Assembly (NCBI RefSeq): GCF_000143415.4
Contig: NW_003314356.1
Span: 632,815 to 696,814 of the forward strand
Direction of reading: 5' to 3'
Origin: Selaginella moellendorffii
Lineage: Eukaryota; Streptophyta; Lycopodiopsida; Selaginellales; Selaginellaceae
DNA length: 64,000 bases
The position numbers were made by a program, and so were the translations under genes. Under the pieces are notes generated by a model that saw only the letters and a list, made by a program, of their open reading frames with translations, did not search any database and was not told where the DNA came from. The first letter of the stretch is position 1, and each line of letters opens with the position of its first letter. Below are positions 1 to 10,446 of the stretch, one piece after another.

Positions 1-180
1 TTCTTCAGCAGATAATCGTAATATGGAACCCATGCACCACCCTTGAAATTGTCTCGCTCGCCTACCTCGATGTGCAACCTCCTGTGATACGGACTGCAGT
101 AGTCTCTCACGCGCTCCTGGCTGTCAAGTAGCACGTATCTCCTGTCGGCTTCCATCATCTGGTTCAAGTCATTGATTCCA
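1..180 (-). CDS. Partial coding exon, unknown protein (edge)
   Basis: Read on the minus strand, this stretch stays open for about 59 codons and has a normal protein-like composition, with segments such as MMEADRRYVLLDSQERV and GGAWVPYYDYLL. It runs off the left edge, so the 3' part of the gene is missing. The upstream limit near 180 could be a splice acceptor (the minus strand reads ...ctcggag before it), but I could not join it to another exon. I do not recognise the family. It could be a real internal exon or a decayed gene; the only support is the open frame and composition. Confidence 0.35.
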
Positions 181-769
181 CTCCGAGTGGAAATAAAAGT
201 TGATTTCTACGGCGACAACCATCCGCTCTTCCTCTCCACTACCCAAAAGCTTTCCGGAGGAAGTTTCCAGAGAATTTAGAGAGCCTTGAATGTTTCAGAG
301 ACCGTGACTACTCGGATGTGATTGTGCAGCTGTTTATGTTTCCAAGGTCTTTGTCAAGCATTGCCAATGACTGTGCAAAGGTGGTGCGTTGGAAGGGTTT
401 GGAAAAGAGTCACAGACGCTGCGAAGGACAGGCTTACCAGAAGAGGTCTACAAACACAGAAGTTGATGGCAGGATATAGGCATTAGAATAAAGTTATCAT
501 CATATAAACATAAATGTGTATTGTCAATCATTTCCGCTCTCGAGCCTAGGACGATCTCGGACATATACAAAGTAGACCAGCGTTCCAATAGTTTTTGGGT
601 ATTTTTGCAGCGTCTTGATCTTCTAAAATCGCATTCTTCATTCATGTCCTGTTGGGTGGTCGTCTCTATCTTGCCCCAGAGGTGTCTGTCATTCAACCGG
701 CATTCATCACGGTTGCTATGAAAACCTTTCCATAGTTTCCATGAGTTTGTTTTCTCCTCTCACTCGCGC
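181..769. other. Intergenic or undetermined, no supported gene
   Basis: No convincing gene is visible. One plus-strand stretch at about 189-281 reads as a short protein-like segment (KVDFYGDNHPLFLST) before a stop. It may be a decayed exon, but nothing joins to it. The overlapping short ORFs on both strands from 448 to 721 lack any recognisable motif. Confidence 0.4.
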
Positions 770-1760
770 AAGAGAGGCGATCCTTCCAAACCGGCTGGAG
801 GAAGCGGCGGCGATGGTGGATTCCATACCTGTGAGGCCGACTGGATTGACATGGACGACGGTGCTAGCCGCGGGCTGCCAGTGGAAGAACTTGAGAGTGG
901 CAAAGCTAGCATTTGGGTCCCTGGTGGTTTCTCATGGCTAACTTGCTTGGGAATGTGGGACGCTCCAGTAAATCGATCACGCAGTGTTAGTGTGTTCCAG
1001 TCCCGGTTGAATGCCATAATTCGGCTCATAACTTGGAAGTATTCCATGCCTTTCTCGACGAGCCCCGCGTATCCACAGCTCGATATCACTGATAGAAACA
1101 TGATATCGTCGGGCTATGAGAGCAGCATCCGTAAGTTCGAGCCTCTGCGGAGATTCTCTCGATCAGGATCATCCGTTCCAGGAGCTCCAGTGCCATCTCG
1201 CTCTCGCCACTCTCTCGGAGTTGCAAGTTGCACGGCCATCTTATCGAGAGAAGGCTCGTCGTCACGTAGATGTCGTCCCTCGTCTTAGCGCCAAATGAGT
1301 GGATCGCCATGCCAGTCTCCAAAGCCGCGATCTTCACAGCTTTCTTATCAAATTCGCTGCTCTGTTCCTCCACTGTCATGCTGCTGCACGCCTTGAAAGC
1401 AGCGACAAAAGTCCGACCGTTTGGCTTGAATCCTTCGCAAACCATCGCCGAGAAGAGCTCCACTGCTCTTCGTCCCTGTCTGTTCTGCGTGTATCCCAGC
1501 AGCGCATTGCGTAGCGATGTCGCTATTTTTTCTTCGCAGCGTGAGAATGAAGAGAAAAGCCTCTCTCCAAACACCTGATCTTCACAGCCTTTCCATCACC
1601 ACCGAGTTTCTTCTTCTCTTCCCTGGCGGAGATCTGACTTTACCATCTGGAATCCGCGCAAACGTTTCTCTCCGCCACCATCGAAAAGCTCCAACCCAGC
1701 CTCGCCATCTCCACGGCATGGCCTAGGATCAGGGAAGTCCACGACACGATATCTGGATTC
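770..1760 (-). pseudogene. Rearranged, partly inverted PPR pseudogene
   Basis: This is a scrambled copy of the intact PPR gene at 3167-5278. Positions 790-965 match its 3' end (about 4978-5205) in the plus orientation. From about 966 to 1760 the match continues in the opposite orientation, covering about 4820-4965, then 4095-4550, then 3650-3935 of the intact gene. At least two internal deletions are visible: about 270 bp between the parts matching 4549 and 4820, and about 50-100 bp in the part matching 4347-4440. There is no continuous frame. It is best explained as an old tandem or inverted duplicate that suffered an inversion and deletions. The match was judged by eye; exact breakpoints need alignment. 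Confidence 0.85.
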
Positions 1761-1873
1761 TCCATCCGGAACCACAAGTAGCGGACGATTGGGATATTCT
1801 AGGCAAGTTTAAAAGATTCACGTTCAAAGATCTCGAGAGAATTGAAAGCCATGACAAAGGAAGAACATATCGA

Positions 1874-2551
1874 TTATGCCTCTCCTCCATCTCTCTTGGC
1901 GCGAGCCAAGGCCCGCTGGAGGATCAAGGCTGCAAGCTCCTCTTCTCCAATACCATCCCTTGGAATTGATTGCTCGCGCAGCCATCCACGATCGTGTATC
2001 CTGAGAGGAAAAGGAGCCCAATCCTTGAGGATGATCGACACTACCACCTCGCCAACGCGAGCGCTTCCATCGACAAAGGGCCGCAGGCTCGTCAAGCACT
2101 TAGAAAACCATGCCGCCGCCTTGACTCGCTCGAGAGGGTCTTGCGACTGGGCAAGGCGCGCGTTGAGCTTGGGAAGGATTGCGTCGCGCAGCTCGTCACG
2201 GGCCTCGTTGCTCCTAAAATCTGGGAAAGCCCACCTCACAAGCCAACTCACAAGCCATGGCAATCCCTCGCTTGATCTCCCCACCACGCGGCGCTGGATC
2301 TCCACCAGATCGCCCATTTCGATGCTCGATCTCTTGTCCCTGGCAAAATCCACCGCGTCGAGCAGCTGCCGCGCCTCCGCTGCTTGCCGCCCGCCCAAAC
2401 CCGCGTGGGCAAGATTGACCTCCAGGTACTCCCTGTCACTCTGGCTCTCATCCCCTGGAAGAAGAAAATTCTCCATCATCCTGCCTGAGACGTCCACGAA
2501 TTCCAGCAGCCCTATCTTGCTGCTGCGCCATGGCTGCGTCGAGTAGCCCAT
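1874..2551 (-). CDS. Hypothetical protein, 225 aa
   Basis: This is an open minus-strand frame of 226 codons including the stop. I place the start at the ATG at 2551; the frame extends two codons further upstream only through a GTG, which a plant gene would not use. The protein is soluble-looking, rich in Arg, Glu, Leu and Ala, and probably mostly helical, with a Trp-rich stretch in the middle (GLPWLVSWLVRWAFPDF). There is no signal peptide or clear membrane span. I recognise no domain. Its high GC content and sustained frame beside a degenerate pseudogene favour a real gene. It lies head to head with the PPR gene starting at 3167, with a (TC)n tract in between. Confidence 0.55.
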   Translation of the reverse strand: MGYSTQPWRSSKIGLLEFVDVSGRMMENFLLPGDESQSDREYLEVNLAHAGLGGRQAAEARQLLDAVDFARDKRSSIEMGDLVEIQRRVVGRSSEGLPWLVSWLVRWAFPDFRSNEARDELRDAILPKLNARLAQSQDPLERVKAAAWFSKCLTSLRPFVDGSARVGEVVVSIILKDWAPFPLRIHDRGWLREQSIPRDGIGEEELAALILQRALARAKRDGGEA

Positions 2552-2624
2552 CCCCACTCAAAACCCTAGGATCTGGTAAGCCTTAGTCAGTTTTAAATCG
2601 GGGTATATGCCTTGGCGCTAAACC

Positions 2625-2628
<4 letters not shown>

Positions 2629-2682
<54 letters not shown>
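2629..2682. repeat. (TC)n microsatellite
   Basis: A nearly pure TC dinucleotide run of about 26 units lies between the divergent hypothetical gene (start 2551) and the PPR gene (start 3167). Pyrimidine tracts of this kind are common in plant core promoters and 5' leaders, so it may be part of either promoter. That role is inference. Confidence 0.95.
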
Positions 2683-2686
<4 letters not shown>

Positions 2687-3166
2687 CCGGAAAGCGGCGC
2701 TTTAGCAGCGCGCATTCTTTCGGAAACCGGAGCGCTTTCATTCCGCTAGATCGGCCGTAGCATGGTCAGTGTAAAATTTCATCGCGATTTTGCTTGCGGC
2801 TAGATCCCACTAGATGGTATGATGTGGCAGCCCAAAGCATTTCAACGATTTATTCGTGTTTCAAGTTGGCCTGTTGGTTTGGTGTCTGGATCAATGGAAA
2901 ATTTTTGGTTTATCAATCACGTTTGCTTGTAGCATTCTTGGCTCACTTTCTATATAAGCTTTCAACTTTAAAGTTCCAGAAGTTTGACCAAATAGGAACA
3001 CTAAAGCACGTGGAGAACAATGGGGTTCTTTCGGCTCACTGGAAAATAGTAAAGTCTCCTATGGTTTTTTTATTACTTTGCTTGTATTCTCCCAAAGGGA
3101 TGGAATGGATATTGCTAGATCGATTGGAGTTTGCGTTTCACAGTTTTATTCTCACGTTTAGGGCTT

Positions 3167-5278
3167 ATGGACATGGCGGTAGCAGCGCGGCGTCACCGCC
3201 ATCTCCAGCTCCCGGAGGACGAGTCGAATCGCCGGCGCGAGCTCCACAAGAATCAGCTCTTCCAGGCAAGCAGATCGATCAGTAGGCTTGCAAAGCAAGG
3301 AAATGTGGCTGATGCCCGCGCCCTCTTTGACAGGATCCCTCGCCATGACCTCGATGCCGCCGTCTGGAACGCTCTCATTCTCGCCTATGCCACCAATGCC
3401 CAGGGAGAGATCGCGCTGGAGCTCTTCTCGCGGATGGAATGCGAGCCAGATGCCAGGACTTTTGTGGCAGCGATCAAGGCGTGTCTGGCATTGGCGGCGG
3501 GAGATCCAGCGATGGAGTTGGAGCTGGATGGAGTGGCTGTCAAGGCGAGAGCGCTGGAGATTGGCATGGAGCTTCACGCTCGAGCAGCGAGATCTTACTT
3601 GGACGTGAGAGATAAGTTCGTGGCCAATGTTTTGATCGACATGTACGCGAGGTGTGGCAGCGTGGTGGACTCCTCGCGAGTGTTCTTCCGGATGGAGAAT
3701 CCAGATATCGTGTCGTGGACTTCGCTGATCCTCGGCCATGCCGAGAGTGGAGATGGCGAGGCTGGGCTGGAGCTTTTCGAGAGAATGGTGGGAGAGAGAA
3801 ACGTTTGCGCGGATTCCAGAGCTTACGTTGCTGCGGTAAAGTCATGCACGAAGATCTCTGCCAGGGAAGAGAAGAAGATACTCGGTGGTGATGGAAAGGC
3901 TGTGAAGATCAGGTGTTTGGAGAGAGGCTTTGCTCTTCACTTGCATGCTGCAAAGAATGGTCGCCTCGACCGTGATACTTTCGTAGCGACATCGCTGTGT
4001 GACATGTACGCCAACTTTGGAAGCATGGACGATGCCGTAGGAGTGTTTTCCAGGATCACTCGCCGGGATATCATCTCCTGGAATGCGATGCTGCTTGGGT
4101 ACGCGGAGAACGGACATGGACGAAGAGCAGTGGAGCTCTTCTCGGCGATGGTTTGCGAAGGATTCAAGCCAAACGATCGGACTTTCGTCGCTGCTTTCAA
4201 GGCGTGCAGCAGCATGGCAGTGGAGGAACAGAGCAGTGAAGTCGATAGGAAAGCTGTGAAGATCGCGTCTTTGGAGGCTGGAATGGCGATCCACTCATTC
4301 GGAGCTGCCACGAGGGACGATATCTATGTGACGACGAGCCTCCTCGACATGTACACCAAGTGTAACTCCATGCCGGACGCTCGCAGAGTTTTCGACAAGA
4401 TGGCCGTGCGCGCTCTCGTCACTTGGAACTCGCTGCTGCTGGGATACGCCGAGAGTGGCGAGAGCGAGATGGCGCTGGAGCTCCTGGAACGGATGATCCT
4501 GGTGGAGAGAATCTCCCCGGACGCTCGAACTTACGGTGCTGCTCTCAAGGCTTGCGGAGGCAAAGCAGCTCTCCAGCTCGGGAAGGCACTCCATGCGGGG
4601 ATTTGCAGGACTGAATCACTGGAAAACAACGCTTCTCTAGCCGGCTGCCTGGTCGATTTCTACAGCAGGTGTGGGAGCATCAACGAAGCTTGCCAGGTTT
4701 TCCATTCGATCGACAGGAACGACACGGTAACTTGGAGTTCCTTGCTAGCGGGATTAAGTCGCCAGGGAAGCGTCCACCAAGTTCTAAGCTACTTCCAGAG
4801 CATGCTAGACGAAGGCGTGGAGCCCGACGGTATCACGTTTCTATCAGTGATATCGAGCTGTGGACACGCGGGGCTCGTCGAGAGAGGCATGGAATACTTC
4901 CAAGTTATGAGCTGGAGTTATGGCATTCAACCGGGACTGGAACATTACCACTGCGTGATCGATTTGCTGGGTCGAGCAAACCGGCTGGAGGAAGCGGTGG
5001 CGATGGTGGATTCCATGCCTGTGAGGCCGACTGGATTGACATGGACGACGGTGTTGGCCGCTGGCTGCCGTTGGAAGAACTTGGGCGTAGCGAAGCTAGC
5101 GTTTGAGTCTTTGCTTGAGGCGAGTACCAAGGTGGTGGAGGTGGGATACATTCTCATGGCTAATCTGTATGGAAGCTTAGGAATGTGGGACGCTCGGAAG
5201 GAAGTTTTTGACGCTCTTGCGAGAGGGAGAGGAGAAAACAACACGGAAGAACTAATGGAAATGGAAAAGTTTTCATAG
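3167..5278 (+). CDS. PLS-class pentatricopeptide repeat protein
   Basis: This single-exon gene encodes 703 aa. The open frame begins 12 codons earlier at a TTG, but the first ATG is at 3167. PPR proteins bind organellar RNA in a sequence-specific way, each helical repeat contacting roughly one base, and act in editing, splicing or stabilisation in plastids or mitochondria. Repeated signatures are visible: NVLIDMYARCGSVVDS, PDIVSWTSLILGHAESG, SLLDMYTKCNSMPDA and the C-terminal DGITFLSVISSCGHAGLVE with HYHCVIDLLGRANRLEEA. The end reaches an E-type region (GYILMANLYGSLGMWDARKE), but there is no DYW deaminase domain. Between repeats, several L-type motifs carry an extra insertion ending in K.VK...LE.GM.LH. 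The Arg-rich N-terminus could be a targeting peptide. A rearranged copy of this gene lies upstream and a tail fragment at 7436. Confidence 0.9.
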   Translation: MDMAVAARRHRHLQLPEDESNRRRELHKNQLFQASRSISRLAKQGNVADARALFDRIPRHDLDAAVWNALILAYATNAQGEIALELFSRMECEPDARTFVAAIKACLALAAGDPAMELELDGVAVKARALEIGMELHARAARSYLDVRDKFVANVLIDMYARCGSVVDSSRVFFRMENPDIVSWTSLILGHAESGDGEAGLELFERMVGERNVCADSRAYVAAVKSCTKISAREEKKILGGDGKAVKIRCLERGFALHLHAAKNGRLDRDTFVATSLCDMYANFGSMDDAVGVFSRITRRDIISWNAMLLGYAENGHGRRAVELFSAMVCEGFKPNDRTFVAAFKACSSMAVEEQSSEVDRKAVKIASLEAGMAIHSFGAATRDDIYVTTSLLDMYTKCNSMPDARRVFDKMAVRALVTWNSLLLGYAESGESEMALELLERMILVERISPDARTYGAALKACGGKAALQLGKALHAGICRTESLENNASLAGCLVDFYSRCGSINEACQVFHSIDRNDTVTWSSLLAGLSRQGSVHQVLSYFQSMLDEGVEPDGITFLSVISSCGHAGLVERGMEYFQVMSWSYGIQPGLEHYHCVIDLLGRANRLEEAVAMVDSMPVRPTGLTWTTVLAAGCRWKNLGVAKLAFESLLEASTKVVEVGYILMANLYGSLGMWDARKEVFDALARGRGENNTEELMEMEKFS

Positions 5279-6645
5279 CAATTGTCTTCAATGAGGCGGA
5301 AGAACTCATGGAAATGGAAAAGTTTTTTGGTCGAGCAAATATGTTTGTTGATCTCAACGAGTTCAACAAGAGTGAAATGACCACCCATCAAGTAAGCTGT
5401 GAGTGCAAGAAGGATCACGGTGGTCGTGCCTGAGATCATTTTAGGCAACACTTCCGGATGAGTTGATTGGGACGCGAGAGAGGAGATTGGCCATATATAG
5501 AAAAGAAAATGAAGAAAGACTTTTGCTATTTCACAATCAGACATGGATAATCCCAATAATTATAGGTGCCCATGATGGTTTTAATACCTTTTTTGGTTGT
5601 TATAAAAAGATTAACATAAGATGTTTCTTATAAAAATTAGACTCAATTATATATTTGATGAAGAAAATTAATTGAGAAGTTTTTTCTTTTAGAACTAATA
5701 ACTTATTTAATAAATCATGAAAAAAATCAAAACCTTTAAATTTTAGCAAGAGCATTTAAAATGTTAAATAATTAAATTAATTTTAAATTTTCAAAATATT
5801 TATAGTTATTTAAATAAATGTAACAAAATTTTAAGCAATTTTTTATTAAGTTTCTAAAAATAAAGATTATGCTATATAATATATCAAATTTTGATTTATT
5901 ATTATATTAGAAAATATATGTCACCCAGATATTTATAGTTACAAACTTTAAATTTCCCTAAAAAATAATTTGTAGCAAATAAATATTAATATATTATTTA
6001 ATATTATATTTAATTTTTTACTGTTTTATACTTATAAAACTGTTTAAGGGGCTTACTTGGATCATTGACCCGATGAAAGCTAATATTCTGTAAATTAATT
6101 TTTTCTTCAGAATAGAACTATAATACTATAATATTATAATTTAATGTGATTTTATATTTATGCCTCATTTATGAACATTGACTGATTAAATAATATATAT
6201 AATTTTTTAAAGTTTGTTTAAGTATTTTACATATTATTTAATCTGTCAATATTCGTAAATGAGGCATAAAGATATATGAAATAAACAAACTTTAAATAAT
6301 ATATATTAAAAAATATGAAAGAATGTTGGTTAAAGATATAACATAGATAAGTCATAATAAATTAGCACATTACTTCAATTAAAATATTTTCTCTTTAAAA
6401 TTTTTATCAAAATTTATTAGTATTGCTGAGAGAACTTTTTGAAATACAAGAGCTTTAAAGTATATAGGAATAATGTCATATTTACATGTGTATACATACA
6501 TGCATAAAATAATGATAATAACTTAATAGTAATATATATTGGATAGCATTTTTTCAAACCATAAAAAGAAGAACATAAAAATATTGTGACTATCGTTTGA
6601 TTTAGCTAAAAAACCACTGAATAAAAAATTCTCTCAACTGGAGAT
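5279..6645. other. AT-rich intergenic spacer
   Basis: The GC-rich PPR gene gives way to very AT-rich DNA with no credible coding frame. Just after the stop codon, a segment of about 30 bp around ATGGAAATGGAAAAGTTTT is present twice (5245-5273 and about 5292-5325), a local duplication of the gene's last codons. The spacer also contains the inverted repeat listed at 6157-6270. The composition suggests old repeat or transposon debris. Confidence 0.7.
6157..6270. repeat. Imperfect inverted repeat (MITE-like hairpin)
   Basis: The left arm at about 6157-6196 (tttatgcctcatttatgaac...) is mirrored by a right arm at about 6230-6270 (...ttcgtaaatgaggcataaa). The arms are about 40 nt long with only a few mismatches and enclose an AT-rich loop. 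The symmetry extends weakly outward: aaagtttgttta occurs in the loop, and its complement at about 6282-6296. The shape resembles a small hairpin transposon remnant. I could not see target-site duplications. Confidence 0.7.
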
Positions 6646-7334
6646 ATGATGGAACTTCAGAATATTGGTTTGAGAAACAACAATGATGCGTTCTACAGGT
6701 ATTGTTTGTGAAATGCTTGCTCTAATGGGTGACCAATGCACGCAGGTACAAAATGCCAAAGCTGGCAACCAAGATCCACGGGCGTGGCAATGGCATTAAG
6801 ACAAGCATTGTGAATATGGTGGAAGTGGCTAAGGCACTTTCACGCTCCCCGGCACATGTAACAAGGTTCTTTGGCTGTGAGCTTGGCGCACAATCCAGTT
6901 TCAACGACAAAACCAACACTTTCATTGTCAATGGCGCTCACGAAACTCCAAAGCTGTGCGATCTCTTGGACAGGTTCATTGAGAAGTATGTTCAGTGTTA
7001 CAAGTGCGGAAATCCGGAGACTGATATTCTGCTGGACAAGATGATAAGTCTCAAGTGTGCAGCATGCGGCCACCTTTCCGATGTGGATCTCCTCGACAGC
7101 AACAAGGTGATGAAGAAGTTTTACAGTCAGAGCGGCCGCGTTGGATGCAGCAAGAAAGATAAAAGGGCTGCCAAAGTGATTCTAAAGAACCAAAGCAGAA
7201 AGAATGAAAACCTTGAAGAGGATGACGGAGATGATGATCATATTGAGTGGCACGCTGATGCATCCCCAGAAGCTGCTCGCCAGCGTATGAAAGAGCAGCT
7301 TACTGGAGCTGCTACATCTATGATTCTTCCCTGA
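6646..7334 (+). CDS. Truncated eIF5-like translation initiation factor
   Basis: Two exons (6646-6698 and 6746-7334, GT-AG intron of 47 nt) encode 213 aa. Exon 1 supplies the canonical eIF5 start (ELQNIG...DAFYRYKMP). The N-terminal domain includes the arginine-finger region that stimulates GTP hydrolysis by eIF2 in the 48S complex, and RGNGIKT, GCELGAQS and VNGAHET are recognisable. A C4 zinc finger follows (CYKCGNPET and LKCAACG). After an acidic linker the protein stops at EQLTGAATSMILP, so the C-terminal W2-type HEAT domain that binds eIF2-beta and eIF1 is absent; full-length eIF5 is about 430-450 aa. It may be a truncated paralogue or a recently broken gene. The stop is clean, with no obvious continuation downstream. 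It sits in an AT-rich spacer close to a PPR fragment. Confidence 0.85.
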
Positions 7335-7435
7335 ATCTAAATCCTTTAACTTGGAGGCGATCTTATGAAAGATTTGTAAGAGATTTACGTAGATCCGACA
7401 ACTTAATATTTACCAAATGATCGATTCTTGCTGAT

Positions 7436-7555
7436 TATTGGAACCTTGCTAGCAAACTTGTATGGAAGCTTGGGACGTGGTACGCTCGGAAGGAAGTTTA
7501 CGATGCTCTTGAGAGGGTGGAGATATCATTGCGGAAGAACTCATGAACTCATAGC
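7436..7555 (+). pseudogene. PPR gene 3' tail fragment
   Basis: This stretch is a diverged copy of the last about 160 bp of the PPR gene at 3167-5278. It keeps the segment around CTTGTATGGAAGCTTGGGA, the AAGGAAGTTTACGATGCTCTTG part and the trailing GCGGAAGAACTCATG, matching about 5148-5310. No other part of the gene is present, and the frame is lost. It lies about 100 bp after the stop of the eIF5-like gene, so it may be transcribed as 3' UTR. It could mark the end of a local rearrangement. Confidence 0.8.
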
Positions 7556-7624
7556 GAACTTTGTCACTCTTAAACTTTTTCTTGCTTCGGTTTTTTCTTT
7601 TTGGTTCTTTTCTTTCCTTGTGTT

Positions 7625-10446
7625 TTAACTGACGCTTCTGTGCTTGCTGTGACGAGCACTTGAATCGTTGTCGACTCCTCCCGAGCTGTAGCTCCCGTGT
7701 TTGCTGTGGATTGGTGGTGGTGGTGGCGGAGTTACTGTTGATACTGCTCTATCAGCCTCCTCACTAGCGCTTTTGTGCTCGCTGAGAAGCCCGGCAGTAT
7801 CATCGGTTGGGATAACTGCATCGGTTGTCACTTTGAAGCTAAAGTTGCTGTCCACAATCCCCGGCTGGGAGAATCCTGCTGTGCTCGTCTGTATCTCCAT
7901 GCTGTTGTGCTTGCTGTGTTTGACGCTGAAACTCTCCGCCACAAAGCTGTTGTGCTTGCTGTGCGGTCCTGTGATCTCGCTGCCTCGCGAGCTCAAGTGC
8001 CTGGAATCCCGTCCATAGCCCCCGAGCTTGCTCAAGTACCATTCCTCGATGCCGCTGGTGTCCAGCTCGACGCTGTTGTGCTTGCTGTGGTACGTGCTCT
8101 CGGAGCTGAAATAGCTAGCTGCGTCACTTACGGTCCTGGGTTTGTGAAGTGGCCCCAGCTCGTAGCTGTAAGGTGCTTGTTTTTCTGGCACGAAGCCAAT
8201 CTCGTTATTGTCTTGTCCTTTGCCCACGTACAGAGAGTTGCCAAAGCTTTTCAGAGCAGCTAACTTTTTGTCGTTCGAGCCCATCTGTGCATAAAAGAAG
8301 TCAGTCGTTGTATTAGAGACTTTTGAGACAGTACCTGCGTGACAATTGCGTAGAGCGGCAACGTACTGTAGCTGCACAGAATCTGCACAAGCAATCTGGA
8401 AGAGAAAAGCTTGTCAGCTGGACGCGTCTGGGTGCAAAGTCAAAACTCACTTACCCAGAAAACACCCGAACATACACGAAAGTTCTTCGACTCATGTAGC
8501 AGGAGTGCCAGCCAAATTGCCACTAGAGTTAATACAAGCCATTAGAAACTTCCTGCGGGAATGAATAAGCAAAATTACCCAGATCCAAAAGAACGTTGCA
8601 AGCTCGAAACCAACCTGCAATACTCACGTAAGAAAAGATAGTAAAATAAACTAGAATATACTAGGAAGTGCTTAGGAAAATTTATAAATTATAAATACAA
8701 AGTTAATCTACCATTAGATCCGTTTTATCCCACCTGGAAAAGTATGAAGTGTATGACGCGCAACAAAAGACGTGGCCTCTTGAACCAGAAGAGTTCATCA
8801 CGAGGTCTCAAGTTGAATCCATTAAGCGGACCAGATAAACCAGAGTTGTCCAGGGCAAGCGTCGCTATGATATGTTGCAATTTAGTGCCGACGACAAGAA
8901 CCATCTGCATGCTACGTTGTCTGTCAAGAATCCTTGGTCGCAGTAAAGTTAAGAACGTACCACAATAGGAAGGAAAGAAATCCAAAAGTATAAGTTTGTC
9001 CCTGCAAAATATCAAATGTCACATATAACAATGTCTTTAAACAAAAGAATGCCTTACCTTCCACATTGAAGAGCATGAACAAGACAACAAAGATCCACAG
9101 GAGCGGACTGAGAGAAACTTAGAAATTAGCAGTATGCTATGAAAGTCTTGCTACGGTTTACCTTATTCCAATGATATCTTTAAACTCGTCCTCCATTGAT
9201 CGAATCATGTAAAGATGAAAGTCATACTTCGGTCCAAGATTATGCTTCTGCAAAATGGAAGTGTCATCTCAACCGCATCAAAATTAGCACCGAAGAGACG
9301 TGCCGTGAGAAACCCCATCCTCAATGCAAGGTAGTCCGGCTTTGTGACCGAAAGACCGAATTGACGGAAAAAGCAAATCTGAAAAAAAAAGTCAGCACCA
9401 AACATGACGACTAACAACAACTGTACAAACAAAATAGAGAAGAAGCCTGTTGCTGGCGCCGGGTGTGCTCGTCTGACACGCTACGAACGTAGATTGCCTT
9501 TTGAGTGTTAAGTTCCTGGTCAGCGCTGCATTAGCCAAGAACACAATTAAAACAGGAAGAATTCTCTCTCTTGACAAATGTTCACCTGCAAGATTTTCTT
9601 GATTGTCTGCGTGGGCAAAGGCCTCTTGCTCCCAAGGCCTCCAGCTATATACCTGTAAAATCAAGTAAGGAAAGAAGACAAAATTCAGACGAAGTCCTCA
9701 AAATTTCTGATCGAGAACGAACCTTCATAATAGCCAGGAGCATTGTCAAGCATGAATAGATAACGTGAGTTACTGCCATGACAAAGATGAAGCGGTGGAG
9801 CTGTTCCAAGCCCAGGAACGAGACAAAAGGCTCGTGTTCCTGTTCAAAATTTTCACTTTGAAGGCTATCTCGAAAAGATATTGATCGCTTACCTTTGGAC
9901 AAGAATGCGCTGTGGATGCCAGTTCTCGACGAGGGATTTCCAGCAAACTTGTGCCCATCATTCGATCATATGTAGCGTCGCCTTTGTGAGGCAGCTTGCA
10001 AGGCATTCGCTGCTTATCATAGAATGACGATCTTATACATATCTTGGAAATATAGGACGCAGTGACGGTGATGATCAGAGAAATAAATCCCAGTAGCATC
10101 AGCTCTGTTGTAACCACCAAGAAAAGCTCCAGTAAGAATGTAAACTTGCACCAAATTCGCAGAGAAAATTCCTTACCTTCTTTCATTTTCTCCAATGCTG
10201 TTCTAAGAGGCTTCCGCTTTGTTCTGGAAAGCCACTGTGATGAAGAAAGAAAAGTTAGAACTTGATTCGAAGAAAAAAAGAAAAACGAAACAGAGTAATC
10301 CTTACAATTCCCAGATGATGCAACGATCGCTCGCCGATCAAAGAAACGATGACGAACATGAAACACACTGCTGCCACAGCCCATGTTGGGGTATACTCGA
10401 GCGACCTGGTGTTCGTAGAAGGATCGCTTCCCCCTCCACCTGCCAT
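7625..10446 (-). CDS. MLO: MLO family seven-transmembrane protein
   Basis: I assembled 15 exons on the minus strand that close in one frame (645 aa): 10306-10446, 10177-10234, 9893-10104, 9723-9839, 9586-9652, 9431-9525, 9304-9378, 9162-9247, 9058-9107, 8961-9001, 8734-8904, 8579-8614, 8455-8522, 8335-8395 and 7625-8284. The intron after 9304 needs a GC donor to keep the frame. MLO proteins are plasma-membrane calcium channels linked to powdery-mildew susceptibility, pollen-tube and root responses. Diagnostic parts are [14 protein letters not shown] in TM1, [64 protein letters not shown] and [19 protein letters not shown]. The cytosolic tail after QMGS is about 215 aa and carries several HSKHxS repeats. 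The gene is divergent from the HHO-type regulator at 11330. Confidence 0.93.
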
